Below are positions 7,736-15,991 of a stretch of 23,293 nucleotides of DNA, one piece after another. A model generated the notes under the pieces. That model searched no databases. It saw only the letters and a program-made list of their open reading frames with translations, and had not been told where the DNA came from. The translations under genes and the position numbers were made by a program. This DNA comes from JANXQG01 sp037147235 (GTDB lineage: Bacteria; Planctomycetota; Planctomycetia; Pirellulales; Thermoguttaceae), in the NCBI GenBank assembly GCA_037147235.1, contig JBAWVO010000076.1, positions 1-23,293 of the forward strand, read 5' to 3'. Numbering within the stretch: position 1 is the stretch's first letter; every line of letters starts with the position of its first letter.

Positions 7736-8612
7736 CGCGATCAAACGGATTACGCGTCTGGAAATGCGCGCCCGTCACGTTGTCGAGGGTTTTCTCGCCG
7801 GCATGCATCGTAGTCCCTACTTCGGCCAGTCGATCGAGTTCCGCCAGCACCGAGAATACACTTTCGGTGACGACCCTCGGCACATCGACTGGAAGCTTTG
7901 GGCCAAGCAGGACCGCTACTACGTCAAGCAGTTTGAAGAGGACACCAACCTCCGCGCCACCTTGCTGGTCGACGTCTCGGGCAGCATGCGCTACGGTCGC
8001 GGGGCGATGAATAAGTTCGAGTATGGCGCGACGATCGCCTGTAGCCTGGCCTACCTGCTCTTGCGCCAACAAGACTCCGTGGGATGCGTTTCTTTCGACG
8101 AGAAAGCACGGATGATTGTGCCTTTACGGGCGAAGCGGAACCACCTGGAATCGATCGTTCAGGCATTGGAAGTCAGCGCGCCCCGCGACAAGACCGACCT
8201 CTACCCGATCCTTCGCGAGGTCGCTGAAACCTTTCCCCGGCGGGGAATGATGATTCTCGTGTCCGACCTGTTTTCACCGCGGGACGGTTTGTTCCGCGGG
8301 TTGAAGCTGCTCCGCAGTCGAGGGCACGACGTGATGGTCTTCCACCTGTTGGACGACGACGAATTGGACTTTCCCTTCACGGGGCCGACGCGGTTTGAGG
8401 GGCTGGAGATGCCCGACATCGTGCGTTGCAACCCCCGCGCCTTGCGTGAAGGCTACCTCAAGGCCATGCAGGCCTATTTGGAAGAAGTCCGTCGCGGTTG
8501 CACGCGGAACAATGTCGATTACGTCCTCTTGCGGACCAGTCAACCGCTGGATGCCGCCCTTGCGGCTTTCTTGAGCAATCGGTTGGGAATGCACCACAGG
8601 AACCGAACCTAG
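7704..8612 (+). CDS. DUF58 / vWA-like protein, 302 aa
   Basis: This is a DUF58 protein, the usual partner of MoxR. The conserved FGQSIEFRQHREYTFGDDPRHIDW segment is present (about residues 40-63). It is followed by a vWA fold with a complete MIDAS metal site: DVSGS (D90, S92, S94), T164 in DKTDLYP, and D188 in LVSDLF. There is no signal peptide or membrane helix, so it should act at the cytoplasmic face. The start overlaps the MoxR gene by 32 bases, and the TAG stop (8610-8612) is followed immediately by the ATG of the next gene. Both point to translational coupling and a fixed protein ratio. Family knowledge supports a MoxR adaptor role; the client is unknown. Confidence 0.93.
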   Translation: MHDSKRFLHPDAIKRITRLEMRARHVVEGFLAGMHRSPYFGQSIEFRQHREYTFGDDPRHIDWKLWAKQDRYYVKQFEEDTNLRATLLVDVSGSMRYGRGAMNKFEYGATIACSLAYLLLRQQDSVGCVSFDEKARMIVPLRAKRNHLESIVQALEVSAPRDKTDLYPILREVAETFPRRGMMILVSDLFSPRDGLFRGLKLLRSRGHDVMVFHLLDDDELDFPFTGPTRFEGLEMPDIVRCNPRALREGYLKAMQAYLEEVRRGCTRNNVDYVLLRTSQPLDAALAAFLSNRLGMHHRNRT

Positions 8613-10829
8613 ATGCTCCCTCTGGTCCATCCATTTTACTGGGGAATGTGGTTCATAGCCGCTCCGCTGTTGATCCATTTGATCAACATGTTGCGCCACC
8701 AGCATGTCGAGTGGGCGGCCATGGAATTCCTCTTGGTGAGCCAGAAGAAACACCGGACCTGGGTCATTCTCAAGCAACTGCTCCTGCTCTTGCTGCGCAT
8801 GGCGGCGATTGCCCTGGTGGTGCTGGCTCTGGCCCAGCCGCTGCTGCCCGACCGCTGGGGTAACTTTCTCGGTGCGCAGTCGACGCACCATATCGTGATC
8901 CTGGACGATAGTTTCTCGATGTCCGAGAATTTGGGCGGGTTAACGGCCTTTGATCAGGCCAAGAGCGCGATCCAGCGGCTGGGTGAGTCGGTGGTCCGCC
9001 CCCGCGAGCCACAGACTTTTACGCTTCTGCGGCTCTCGCGCTGCGGCGGTCGCTACGGTGGCACACGCCCCGATTTCCACAAGGAGCCGGTGGATACTGA
9101 GTTTGCCCAGCGCATGAGTAATACCTTAGAATCGATCCAGGTCTCGCAGACTGCCGCCGAGCCCTTGCCGGCCTTCGAGGCCATCCAGCAATTGCTCGGC
9201 AAAAATACGGGCGAGCGGCGGATTGTTTATTTGCTTTCGGACTTCCGCAGCCGTCAGTGGGACAAGCCCGACGATCTGAAAAAACGTCTCGAACAACTCG
9301 ACGAGACCCACGTTGAGATCCGCCTCATCGACTGCGTGGAAGAACTCGGCCGACCAAATCTGGCGATTACTTCTCTGGAGCCGGAAGAAGGCATTCGGGC
9401 CGCGGGCGTGCAGTGGCGAATGCAGTTCACCGTGCAGAACTATGGCCTGTCCGCGGTACGGAATGTGCCTGTCTACTGGTCGGCCGACGGCAAACCGGGC
9501 GGAAGTGTCATCATCGACGCCATTCCACCAGGTCGCTGGGCGAAAAAAGTGTTTGACGTCAATTTTGCCGTCGCCGGCGAGCATTTGATCACGGCTAACC
9601 TCAATGCCGACGCGGTGGATGCTGACAATACGCGTTATGCCGTCATCGACATCCCGGTCACCACCCCGGTGCTGTTGGTCGATGGCCACCGTACGGCAGG
9701 GAATTCAAAACGAATTGCTGATGCGTTAACCGCCCGCAAAGGCATTCAGCCGGAAATTGTAACGCTTGACTACTTATCCGTGCCGAAAAGGCCGCTGAGC
9801 GATTTCGCCATGATTTGCGTGTCCAACTTTGCCAAGATCGACCGCATGGGTGTCGAGGTGTTGGAGAAACACGTCGCGGCAGGCGGCGGCGTACTCTTTG
9901 TCACCGGTCCGTTGACTCGTGGCGACCTTGTCACCCAGGATCTGTATCGCAACGGCAGCGGTTTGTTTCCCGTGCCCTTGGCCGGCCCGGAACCGCTGGT
10001 GGTTGATCCGCTGGACAATACCCCCGATGTGCAGTCCGAGGACCACGACGTGTTTCATAACATGGACCATCGCGTCGATTACCTATCGATGATTTTTGTG
10101 AAAGAATATTTTGCCACGCCGGCCGCCTGGAATGCCAAGAGCGATCCGTCCCTGCGGGTGATCATGCGGTTGCGAAACGGCTCGCCGCTGTTGGTGGAGA
10201 AGAACTTCGGTCACGGCCGTGTCCTTGCACTCCTTTCGACAACCTCGGGCACATGGAACAATTGGCCCAGTTCCGGTCCTTCCTTTGTGGCGTTTGTACT
10301 CAATATGGTCCCCTATCTATCGCATCGGTTTGGAACGAGCGACACGTTGCTGGTGGGTGAACCGAAGACCTTGAATTTCAGTGACCCTCCCTTCGAGCAA
10401 GCGGTCCATTTTACCGGTCCTGGGGGCGACGCCTCGGCAGCCACAATCAATGGGGAAGCCTCCGGCAAGGGTCAGCGGACCATAACCTACACGAAGACGG
10501 AGACAGCCGGTTTCTACAAGGCCCTTCTCACGCAACCATCCCGCAAGACGGAAACCCGCAATTTTGTCGTCAACGTCGATCCAAGTGAAGGTGATTTGCG
10601 AGCGATTGCTGGTCCCGACTTGGCCTCTCGGCTTGCCCCTTTGAAATATGAATTCGAGTACGCCTCAAAGTACAACACGAAGCTCGACGAAACCCAGGGA
10701 CGTAATCTGGGCGATTTGTTTCTGCTGATCCTCTTAATCGTGCTCATCTTGGAGCAGTGGTTTGCATGGTCGTGTGGATATCATATTTCTGCGCCGGTCT
10801 TCGGCAGCACGAAAGGCGGCCCGGCATGA
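8613..10829 (+). CDS. BatA-like membrane protein with vWA domain, 738 aa
   Basis: The N-terminus is the BatA/aerotolerance-type membrane anchor: helix at about 8-25, a VEWAAMEFLL motif, then helix 53-77. A vWA domain follows with MIDAS residues D98, S100 and S102 (DDSFS) and D210 (LLSDFR). The middle holds beta-rich, CARDB-like sequence (about 250-345) and a flavodoxin-like or class I glutamine-amidotransferase-like region (about 350-560) with no clear catalytic cysteine. A C-terminal helix (GDLFLLILLIVLILEQW, about 700-716) closes the protein, so most of the chain lies outside the membrane between anchors. ATG directly abuts the DUF58 stop, and its TGA overlaps the next ATG (ATGA at 10826-10829). 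Expected role: membrane partner of MoxR/DUF58. Confidence 0.9.
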   Translation: MLPLVHPFYWGMWFIAAPLLIHLINMLRHQHVEWAAMEFLLVSQKKHRTWVILKQLLLLLLRMAAIALVVLALAQPLLPDRWGNFLGAQSTHHIVILDDSFSMSENLGGLTAFDQAKSAIQRLGESVVRPREPQTFTLLRLSRCGGRYGGTRPDFHKEPVDTEFAQRMSNTLESIQVSQTAAEPLPAFEAIQQLLGKNTGERRIVYLLSDFRSRQWDKPDDLKKRLEQLDETHVEIRLIDCVEELGRPNLAITSLEPEEGIRAAGVQWRMQFTVQNYGLSAVRNVPVYWSADGKPGGSVIIDAIPPGRWAKKVFDVNFAVAGEHLITANLNADAVDADNTRYAVIDIPVTTPVLLVDGHRTAGNSKRIADALTARKGIQPEIVTLDYLSVPKRPLSDFAMICVSNFAKIDRMGVEVLEKHVAAGGGVLFVTGPLTRGDLVTQDLYRNGSGLFPVPLAGPEPLVVDPLDNTPDVQSEDHDVFHNMDHRVDYLSMIFVKEYFATPAAWNAKSDPSLRVIMRLRNGSPLLVEKNFGHGRVLALLSTTSGTWNNWPSSGPSFVAFVLNMVPYLSHRFGTSDTLLVGEPKTLNFSDPPFEQAVHFTGPGGDASAATINGEASGKGQRTITYTKTETAGFYKALLTQPSRKTETRNFVVNVDPSEGDLRAIAGPDLASRLAPLKYEFEYASKYNTKLDETQGRNLGDLFLLILLIVLILEQWFAWSCGYHISAPVFGSTKGGPA

Positions 10830-13333
10830 TTTCCTCCGCGCTGTGGCTGTTGGCTGAATTGCCTATCACTTCAAAATTTGAGTTCGGAAGAATCCAGTCC
10901 AACTACGATTGGTGGATCTACGGCGGTGTCCTGCTGGCGATTCTTGCCCCATTGCTTTGGATCTACCGCCGGGATACGGGTGAGTTGCCCTGGTATCTCC
11001 GCATCGGGCTGCCCCTGTTGCGGACGCTGGTGCTGATCGGCCTTCTGGTCGTCTTTCTCCAGCCGCGCTGGCGGAGCCAGCGCGAAGAGCATATTGACAG
11101 CCGTGTGCTAATGCTGGTCGATACCAGCCTAAGTATGGCCCGCCTTGATCCCGACATGCCTGCCGGCCGTGCGGGCCAGACCCGATTACAACAGGTGGCT
11201 TCAGGTCTCGACGATACCGAGTTTCTCGCCCGCTTGCGGAAGAAGCATCATGTTACCGTCGTGCCCTTCAACAGCGTCTTGGAACGCGACCGCCGTGTGG
11301 TCTTGCCCTTGGAGGCACCGGTGTCTGGTGAAATGGCCGGGAGCGAGCCTACCGGGGGCAAGACGGCAGGCAGTTCTGAGGCAAGTAGCAAGGCGACTGT
11401 AGCACCGCCTGCTTGGCGCAAACACCTTGTGCCCGGCGGCACCGAGACCCGTCTGGGTGAGGCATTGGAACAGCTCTTGCGCGAGGAGCGGAGTACGCCG
11501 GTCTCCGGGATTGTGCTCATCAGCGATGGTGGCTTGAACGCCGGCGCATCGCCCGATACGGCCATGGATCTTGCCCGCGATTCGCACGTTCCCATTTACA
11601 CCGTCGGCGTCGGGTCGGAAAAGAAGCCCGTCGATGTCCGTGTGGCCGACTTCAATGTTCCCTCCCGGGTCTTTGCCGGCGATCGCTACTCGGTGGAAGG
11701 TTCGATCCAAGGCTATGGCTTGAAGGGGCAAACGGTGCGGGTGGAACTATTGGTCCGCGAAGGTGCCGCGGCCAAGGATCCTTCACGCCGCGGTCAGGGG
11801 AGGCTCGTCGATTTTGCCGAGAAGATTCTTCTCGGCGATGGCGAGGCCGTGCCCGTCAAGTTTGAGCTGCCGCCCTCGGAATTGGGTCAGCGAGTGCTCT
11901 GCTTGCGCGTGAAGGCACCGCGGGGTAGCTCCGACGCGTCGGACAAATTCCGCGAAAGTCCGTTGGATGTTTCCGATCATCAGACGCATGTGCTCCTGTT
12001 GGCCGGCGGTCCGCTGCGCGATTATCAGTATCTCCGCACGCTCCTTTTCCGCGATAAATCGATGAAGGTCGATGTCCTCTTGCAGTCTGGCCAGACCGGC
12101 ATATCGCAGGAGGCCACGAACATCCTCGGCGACTTCCCCACATCACGGCAACAGATGGCCGACTACGATTGCATCGTGGCCTTTGATCCCGATTGGAAAG
12201 CCCTGAAGCCTGAACAGATCGACTTGTTGTTCGATTGGGTGGACCAGGACTACGGCGGCATGATCGTTGTGGCCGGACCGGTCAACGCGGGTCATGCAGC
12301 CGAGGGATGGGTCCAAGACCCGGACATGGCCAAGATCCGCAAGCTTTATCCGGTCGAATTCAATCAGGGCCTGAACACGCGGAGCAACGTGACGTTTAGC
12401 TCGGAAGAAGCCTGGCCGCTAGAGTTCACGCGAGAAGGACTGCAAGCGTCCTATCTCTGGCTGGGGGACTCGGCCATTGCTTCCCTGGCGACCTGGTCCC
12501 AGTTTTCCGGCGTTTATAGCTATTGCCCGGTCCGCGACAAGAAGGCGGGAGCCACCGTGCTGGCCCGCTTTGGCGATTCCCGCAAAGCCCAGGGTGGCCA
12601 GCAACCGATCTACATGGCGGTGCATCGCTACAGTGCCTCGCCGGTCTTGTACCTGGGCAGTGCCGAGACATGGCGGTTGCGGCGAGTCGATCCGGCGTTG
12701 TTTGAACAGTTCTGGACCAAGACCATCCGCTTCGTGGCCCAGGAGCGGCTCCGCCGCCAATCGCAGCGCGGCTCGCTATCGATTGATCGCGACCGCTACA
12801 ACGTGGGCACTTCCGTGGAAGTACTGGCGCAACTGAAGAACTCCCGTTTGCAGCCGCTGACCTCCCCCAGCGTGACGCTTGAGGTTACTCGCGATGGCGT
12901 CGATCGGCAGACGGTATTGATGCCAGTTGATCCGAGTAAGGCTGGGCGATTCATGGTCGAATTGCCCGTTGTGCGGCCGGGAGAATATCGCTTGGAACTG
13001 ATTGTGCCCGAGACGGTGGACGAGCGGGTGCATCAAACTTTTCGCGGCGTGGTGCCCAAGTTGGAAGATGAGGATCCGCAACGCAACGCGTCCTTGCTCC
13101 GGGAAATTGCTCAGAAGACGCAGGGCGAATATTACGACGATCTGTCGGTGGCACTGAGCAACACGGCCTCCCCCTCGCTGGTCAATCGGCTGAAGGATGT
13201 CAGCCGCACGGAGTTGATTTCGCTGGCCTCTAAGCCAGAAGAAGATGAAAAATGGCTAGAATGGATGTTGGTCGCCCTGTGCTGCGTTTTGAGTCTTGAA
13301 TGGCTGGTTCGGCGTTTGGCAAAATTGGCCTGA
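10826..13333 (+). CDS. membrane vWA / glutamine-amidotransferase-like protein, 835 aa
   Basis: The start at 10826 is set by the ATGA overlap with the BatA-like gene; an upstream in-frame ATG at 10757 lies deep inside that gene. Two N-terminal helices (about 30-47 and 60-79) precede a vWA domain with a complete MIDAS: D99, S101 and S103 (DTSLS), T206 (GGTETR), and D234 (LISDGG). After it come a beta-sandwich segment and a domain like the class I glutamine amidotransferase fold (about 385-610: VLLLAGGPLRDYQYLR, IVVAGPVNAG), lacking an obvious nucleophile. A C-terminal Ig-like part ends in a helix near 813-828. The architecture parallels the preceding protein, so the two probably sit side by side in the membrane. 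A low-complexity A/S/G/T insert (about 165-195) interrupts the vWA domain. Confidence 0.9.
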   Translation: MISSALWLLAELPITSKFEFGRIQSNYDWWIYGGVLLAILAPLLWIYRRDTGELPWYLRIGLPLLRTLVLIGLLVVFLQPRWRSQREEHIDSRVLMLVDTSLSMARLDPDMPAGRAGQTRLQQVASGLDDTEFLARLRKKHHVTVVPFNSVLERDRRVVLPLEAPVSGEMAGSEPTGGKTAGSSEASSKATVAPPAWRKHLVPGGTETRLGEALEQLLREERSTPVSGIVLISDGGLNAGASPDTAMDLARDSHVPIYTVGVGSEKKPVDVRVADFNVPSRVFAGDRYSVEGSIQGYGLKGQTVRVELLVREGAAAKDPSRRGQGRLVDFAEKILLGDGEAVPVKFELPPSELGQRVLCLRVKAPRGSSDASDKFRESPLDVSDHQTHVLLLAGGPLRDYQYLRTLLFRDKSMKVDVLLQSGQTGISQEATNILGDFPTSRQQMADYDCIVAFDPDWKALKPEQIDLLFDWVDQDYGGMIVVAGPVNAGHAAEGWVQDPDMAKIRKLYPVEFNQGLNTRSNVTFSSEEAWPLEFTREGLQASYLWLGDSAIASLATWSQFSGVYSYCPVRDKKAGATVLARFGDSRKAQGGQQPIYMAVHRYSASPVLYLGSAETWRLRRVDPALFEQFWTKTIRFVAQERLRRQSQRGSLSIDRDRYNVGTSVEVLAQLKNSRLQPLTSPSVTLEVTRDGVDRQTVLMPVDPSKAGRFMVELPVVRPGEYRLELIVPETVDERVHQTFRGVVPKLEDEDPQRNASLLREIAQKTQGEYYDDLSVALSNTASPSLVNRLKDVSRTELISLASKPEEDEKWLEWMLVALCCVLSLEWLVRRLAKLA

Positions 13334-13349
13334 TGGTGGAAAATAGAAC

Positions 13350-13376
13350 GTGGCACGGGCTTCCAGCCCGTGGCAC
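13350..13376. repeat. palindromic repeat, family B
   Basis: Arms CACGGGCT (13354-13361) and AGCCCGTG (13365-13372) form an 8-bp stem with a TCC loop, flanked by direct TGGCAC words. It lies 16 bases after the stop of the second vWA gene. Unlike the other families here it has no GTAG in front. No U-tract follows. Confidence 0.7.
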
Positions 13377-13389
13377 AAAAATACATCGA

Positions 13390-13413
13390 ACCGATCGGTC
13401 GGATCGGTCCTAC
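13390..13413. repeat. short palindromic repeat ending in CTAC
   Basis: ACCGATCGGT (13390-13399) is a perfect 10-bp palindrome. The word GATCGGTC occurs twice (13393-13400 and 13402-13409), and the segment ends CTAC at 13410-13413, i.e. GTAG on the other strand. It sits directly before the ATG at 13420 and may carry the remains of a further REP-like family. Confidence 0.5.
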
Positions 13414-13419
13414 GAAATC

Positions 13420-15897
13420 ATGGTAACCCTAGAACACACATCCTCACCGCCTCTGCCGCCTGCTATCCGTCAGCAGCTTGCTGCTCTGCGAGCGGGGATC
13501 CGTCGCTATATCTGGCTGGAAGGGTTGGCGGCGATGGCCGTTTGGCTTGGCGCGGCCTTTTGGGGAAGCATGGCGATCGACTGGCTCTTTGAGCCGCCGC
13601 GGCCGGTGCGTGGGGCTGTATTGGCCGTGACTGGCATCGGTTTGGCCGTGGTGTTATTCCTCTTTATTCTTCGCCGGGCCTTCGTTCGCCTCAGCGACTG
13701 CAATATGGCCATGATCTTGGAGCGGCAGTTTCCGCAGCTCAACGACTGCCTGCTGACGTCGGTGTCGCTGTTGGATCGCCCGATCGAGTCGAGCGGATTC
13801 AATCCCCGGATGCTTGCCCACATCAGCCATCAAGCCCGCGAGCGATTGGAGAACGTGTCGCTTTCCGAAGTATTCAACCTCATGCCGCTGGTGCGGAAGA
13901 TCGTCGTCGCCCTGGGACTGGCCCTGGCAATCGGCCTGCTGGCCGTGATGGCTCCCGCGGTGCTCAACCTATGGGCCGAGCGGAATTTGCTCTTGGCGAA
14001 CACGATGTGGCCGCGCAAGATTCGCCTCGAGGCAGTGGGCTTTACCGAGGGTGTGGCCAAGGTGGCTGCAGGCGCGAATTTCGATCTTCGCGTGCAGGCA
14101 TTCCGTGGCGATACCGAAATACCCGTCATTCCGGATAAGGTCGAGATCCGCTATCGCGTCGAAGGTGGTGGCCGCGACCGGAAGAGCATGAAGAACATCG
14201 GCCGTCCGGTTACTTCTTCCACCAGCGCGAATGAAGCACTGCAGGAATACAGCTACCCGTTTACGGGCGTACTCTCCTCGATCCATCTCGACATTGCCGG
14301 GGGCGATGCTCGCCTGTACGACTTGCAGTTGAAGGTCGTTCCCAATCCCAACCTGAACCTGAAGGTGGTCTGCGAATATCCTCACTATATGGAGCGCAGT
14401 CCGTTGACGATCGAATCGGCCAGTGGAGCGGTTCCGGTTCGCGTGCCGATTGGTTCTCATGTAACGCTTACCGGCACTTCCAGCAAGCCGTTGGAGACGG
14501 CTCGCATCGACTCTCCCGCAGCGGAGAGTAGTGCGGCCTGGCATCGGCAGTTTTTCGGCGACGATTTAGGCACGGAGCGGATCGAGTTTTCTTATGCGTT
14601 TGAACCTTTCCCAGCCCCCACGGCCAAGGAGATCAATTCCGCAGCCGGTGCCGACGAAAAAGAGATAGGGGAAAAGGGTACTGCGGAAGCCAAGCCAGCA
14701 GCAAAGTCGCCGCACGAGGTCGCGCTCCAGTTTACCCTTCGCGATACCGACGGACTGAAGGTTCGCGACCCGATGTTTTTGACCTTGGTGCCCGTGCCCG
14801 ATGAACCCCCGGAGGTCAAGGTCCGTCTGGTCGGAACGCGAGAGCCGGTTGTCACACCCAAGGGCCGCCTACCGGTGACCGGCATAATAAGCGATGATCA
14901 CGGTCTGGGCAGGGCTTGGTTCGACTATACCGTCGAGGAGCGTGCCGCATCGACAACCCCTAAGAAACCGACTGGAGACTCATTATCCAATTCCAGCGAA
15001 ACACCCCAAGCCTCACCGCCACGAAAGGGCGAAGTGCCTCTGGCCGAGTTGCCGCAACATCCGGCAGAGTATGTCGTGAAAGAGGCAAGTGTAAAGGCAT
15101 CCCAACTGAGCCTAGCTACAGGTCAGCGACTGACACTGACGGTGCGTGCCGCCGATCTTTGCACGTTCGGCAAGGGTCCCAATATCGGCAGTGGCGAGTC
15201 ATGGCAGTTGGACGTTGTCTCCGAAGACGAACTGGTGACGAGACTGGAGGCGCGAGAATTGCTCGTGAAACAGCGGTTTGAGGCGATTGTTGAGGAAATG
15301 ATTGAAACGCGGAATTTACTCTTGAAAATGGAATTCACCCCTCCCAATAAGGGTGTCGCTGGGGTTCCAAAAGCTAAGTCGGCTGGTGCCGAGCCTGGCG
15401 AGCGGCTGGAAAAATTGCCCAAGTTTTCTGCCGACGAAATGAACAAACGTCGCTTGGAACGGACCTTGCAGGCGTTGCAGAATTGTGGCAAGAACGCCAT
15501 GGAAACGGCGGATGTGGCTGCCGCAATTGAGGAAATTCGTTTACAATTGGATAATAACCAGGCCAATAATGAGACGCGCAAGCAGCGCATTGAAACCCAA
15601 GTGTTGCAGCCGCTGCACGTTATCGTGGATAGTATGTTCCCTGTCTTGGAGAAGCGTCTGGTGGCCCTGCAAGCGAAATTTGACGATCTCTCGGCCGGGC
15701 CGGGCCGGCGCGATGCCGCTCAGAAGCAGGCCGACCAAATCCTTGCGATGATGAGAGACGTTCTCGATCACATGATGAAGACGGAAGATTTTAATATCAA
15801 TGTTGTACAGCGGCTGAAGAAGATCATCGAACGGCAGAAAGAACTGACTCGGCGGACCGAAAAAACCGAACAAGAAAGCCTTGGCGAAAAAGAGTGA
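13420..15897 (+). CDS. DUF4175-like three-helix membrane protein, 825 aa
   Basis: I place the start at ATG 13420. An in-frame start at 13300 would lie inside the previous gene and read through repeats. Three hydrophobic helices (about 31-55, 64-86 and 160-184) are separated by RLSDCNMAMILERQFPQLND, a pattern I associate with DUF4175-like proteins found near MoxR/vWA genes. The long remainder (185-825) is beta-rich to about 560, with Pro- and Ala-rich inserts, then strongly helical and coiled-coil (about 610-820). It ends in a charged K/E/R tail. Membrane topology is uncertain. The family assignment is tentative, no enzymatic motif was seen, and the exact function is unknown. Position after the vWA block suggests a structural partner of the same complex. 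Confidence 0.8.
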   Translation: MVTLEHTSSPPLPPAIRQQLAALRAGIRRYIWLEGLAAMAVWLGAAFWGSMAIDWLFEPPRPVRGAVLAVTGIGLAVVLFLFILRRAFVRLSDCNMAMILERQFPQLNDCLLTSVSLLDRPIESSGFNPRMLAHISHQARERLENVSLSEVFNLMPLVRKIVVALGLALAIGLLAVMAPAVLNLWAERNLLLANTMWPRKIRLEAVGFTEGVAKVAAGANFDLRVQAFRGDTEIPVIPDKVEIRYRVEGGGRDRKSMKNIGRPVTSSTSANEALQEYSYPFTGVLSSIHLDIAGGDARLYDLQLKVVPNPNLNLKVVCEYPHYMERSPLTIESASGAVPVRVPIGSHVTLTGTSSKPLETARIDSPAAESSAAWHRQFFGDDLGTERIEFSYAFEPFPAPTAKEINSAAGADEKEIGEKGTAEAKPAAKSPHEVALQFTLRDTDGLKVRDPMFLTLVPVPDEPPEVKVRLVGTREPVVTPKGRLPVTGIISDDHGLGRAWFDYTVEERAASTTPKKPTGDSLSNSSETPQASPPRKGEVPLAELPQHPAEYVVKEASVKASQLSLATGQRLTLTVRAADLCTFGKGPNIGSGESWQLDVVSEDELVTRLEARELLVKQRFEAIVEEMIETRNLLLKMEFTPPNKGVAGVPKAKSAGAEPGERLEKLPKFSADEMNKRRLERTLQALQNCGKNAMETADVAAAIEEIRLQLDNNQANNETRKQRIETQVLQPLHVIVDSMFPVLEKRLVALQAKFDDLSAGPGRRDAAQKQADQILAMMRDVLDHMMKTEDFNINVVQRLKKIIERQKELTRRTEKTEQESLGEKE

Positions 15898-15907
15898 CCG
15901 CCTGACC

Positions 15908-15970
15908 GTAGGTCAGGCTTTCCAGCCTGACGGTACAGCATACAAAGTCAGGCTGAAAAGTCTGACGTAC
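15908..15970. repeat. 63-bp REP/BIME-like element, family C, copy 1
   Basis: Two 24-base arms (15908-15931 and 15947-15970) are inverted copies that match at 22 of 24 positions, with a 15-base spacer. Each arm folds on its own: GTCAGGCT, TTCC loop, AGCCTGAC (15912-15931), and a slightly weaker hairpin at 15947-15966. The element begins GTAG and ends GTAC. It has the same 24-15-24 layout as the copy at 19052-19114. It fills two thirds of the gap between genes. Confidence 0.9.
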
Positions 15971-15991
15971 CTTGACAAAGGAACGACCTCC

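Noticed and set aside
8274..8891. Minus-strand open frame of 205 codons
   Set aside because: It is antisense to the DUF58 and BatA-like genes, both with clear motifs. The translation is rich in H, Q and R, as typical of a shadow frame.
13300..13419. In-frame upstream extension of the DUF4175-like gene
   Set aside because: It would start inside the previous gene and read through two palindromic repeats. ATG 13420 gives a sensible N-terminus.
15881..15991. In-frame upstream extension of the coiled-coil gene
   Set aside because: It translates the family-C repeat and would place the signal peptide at residue 38. ATG 15992 has a Shine-Dalgarno and a normal signal peptide.
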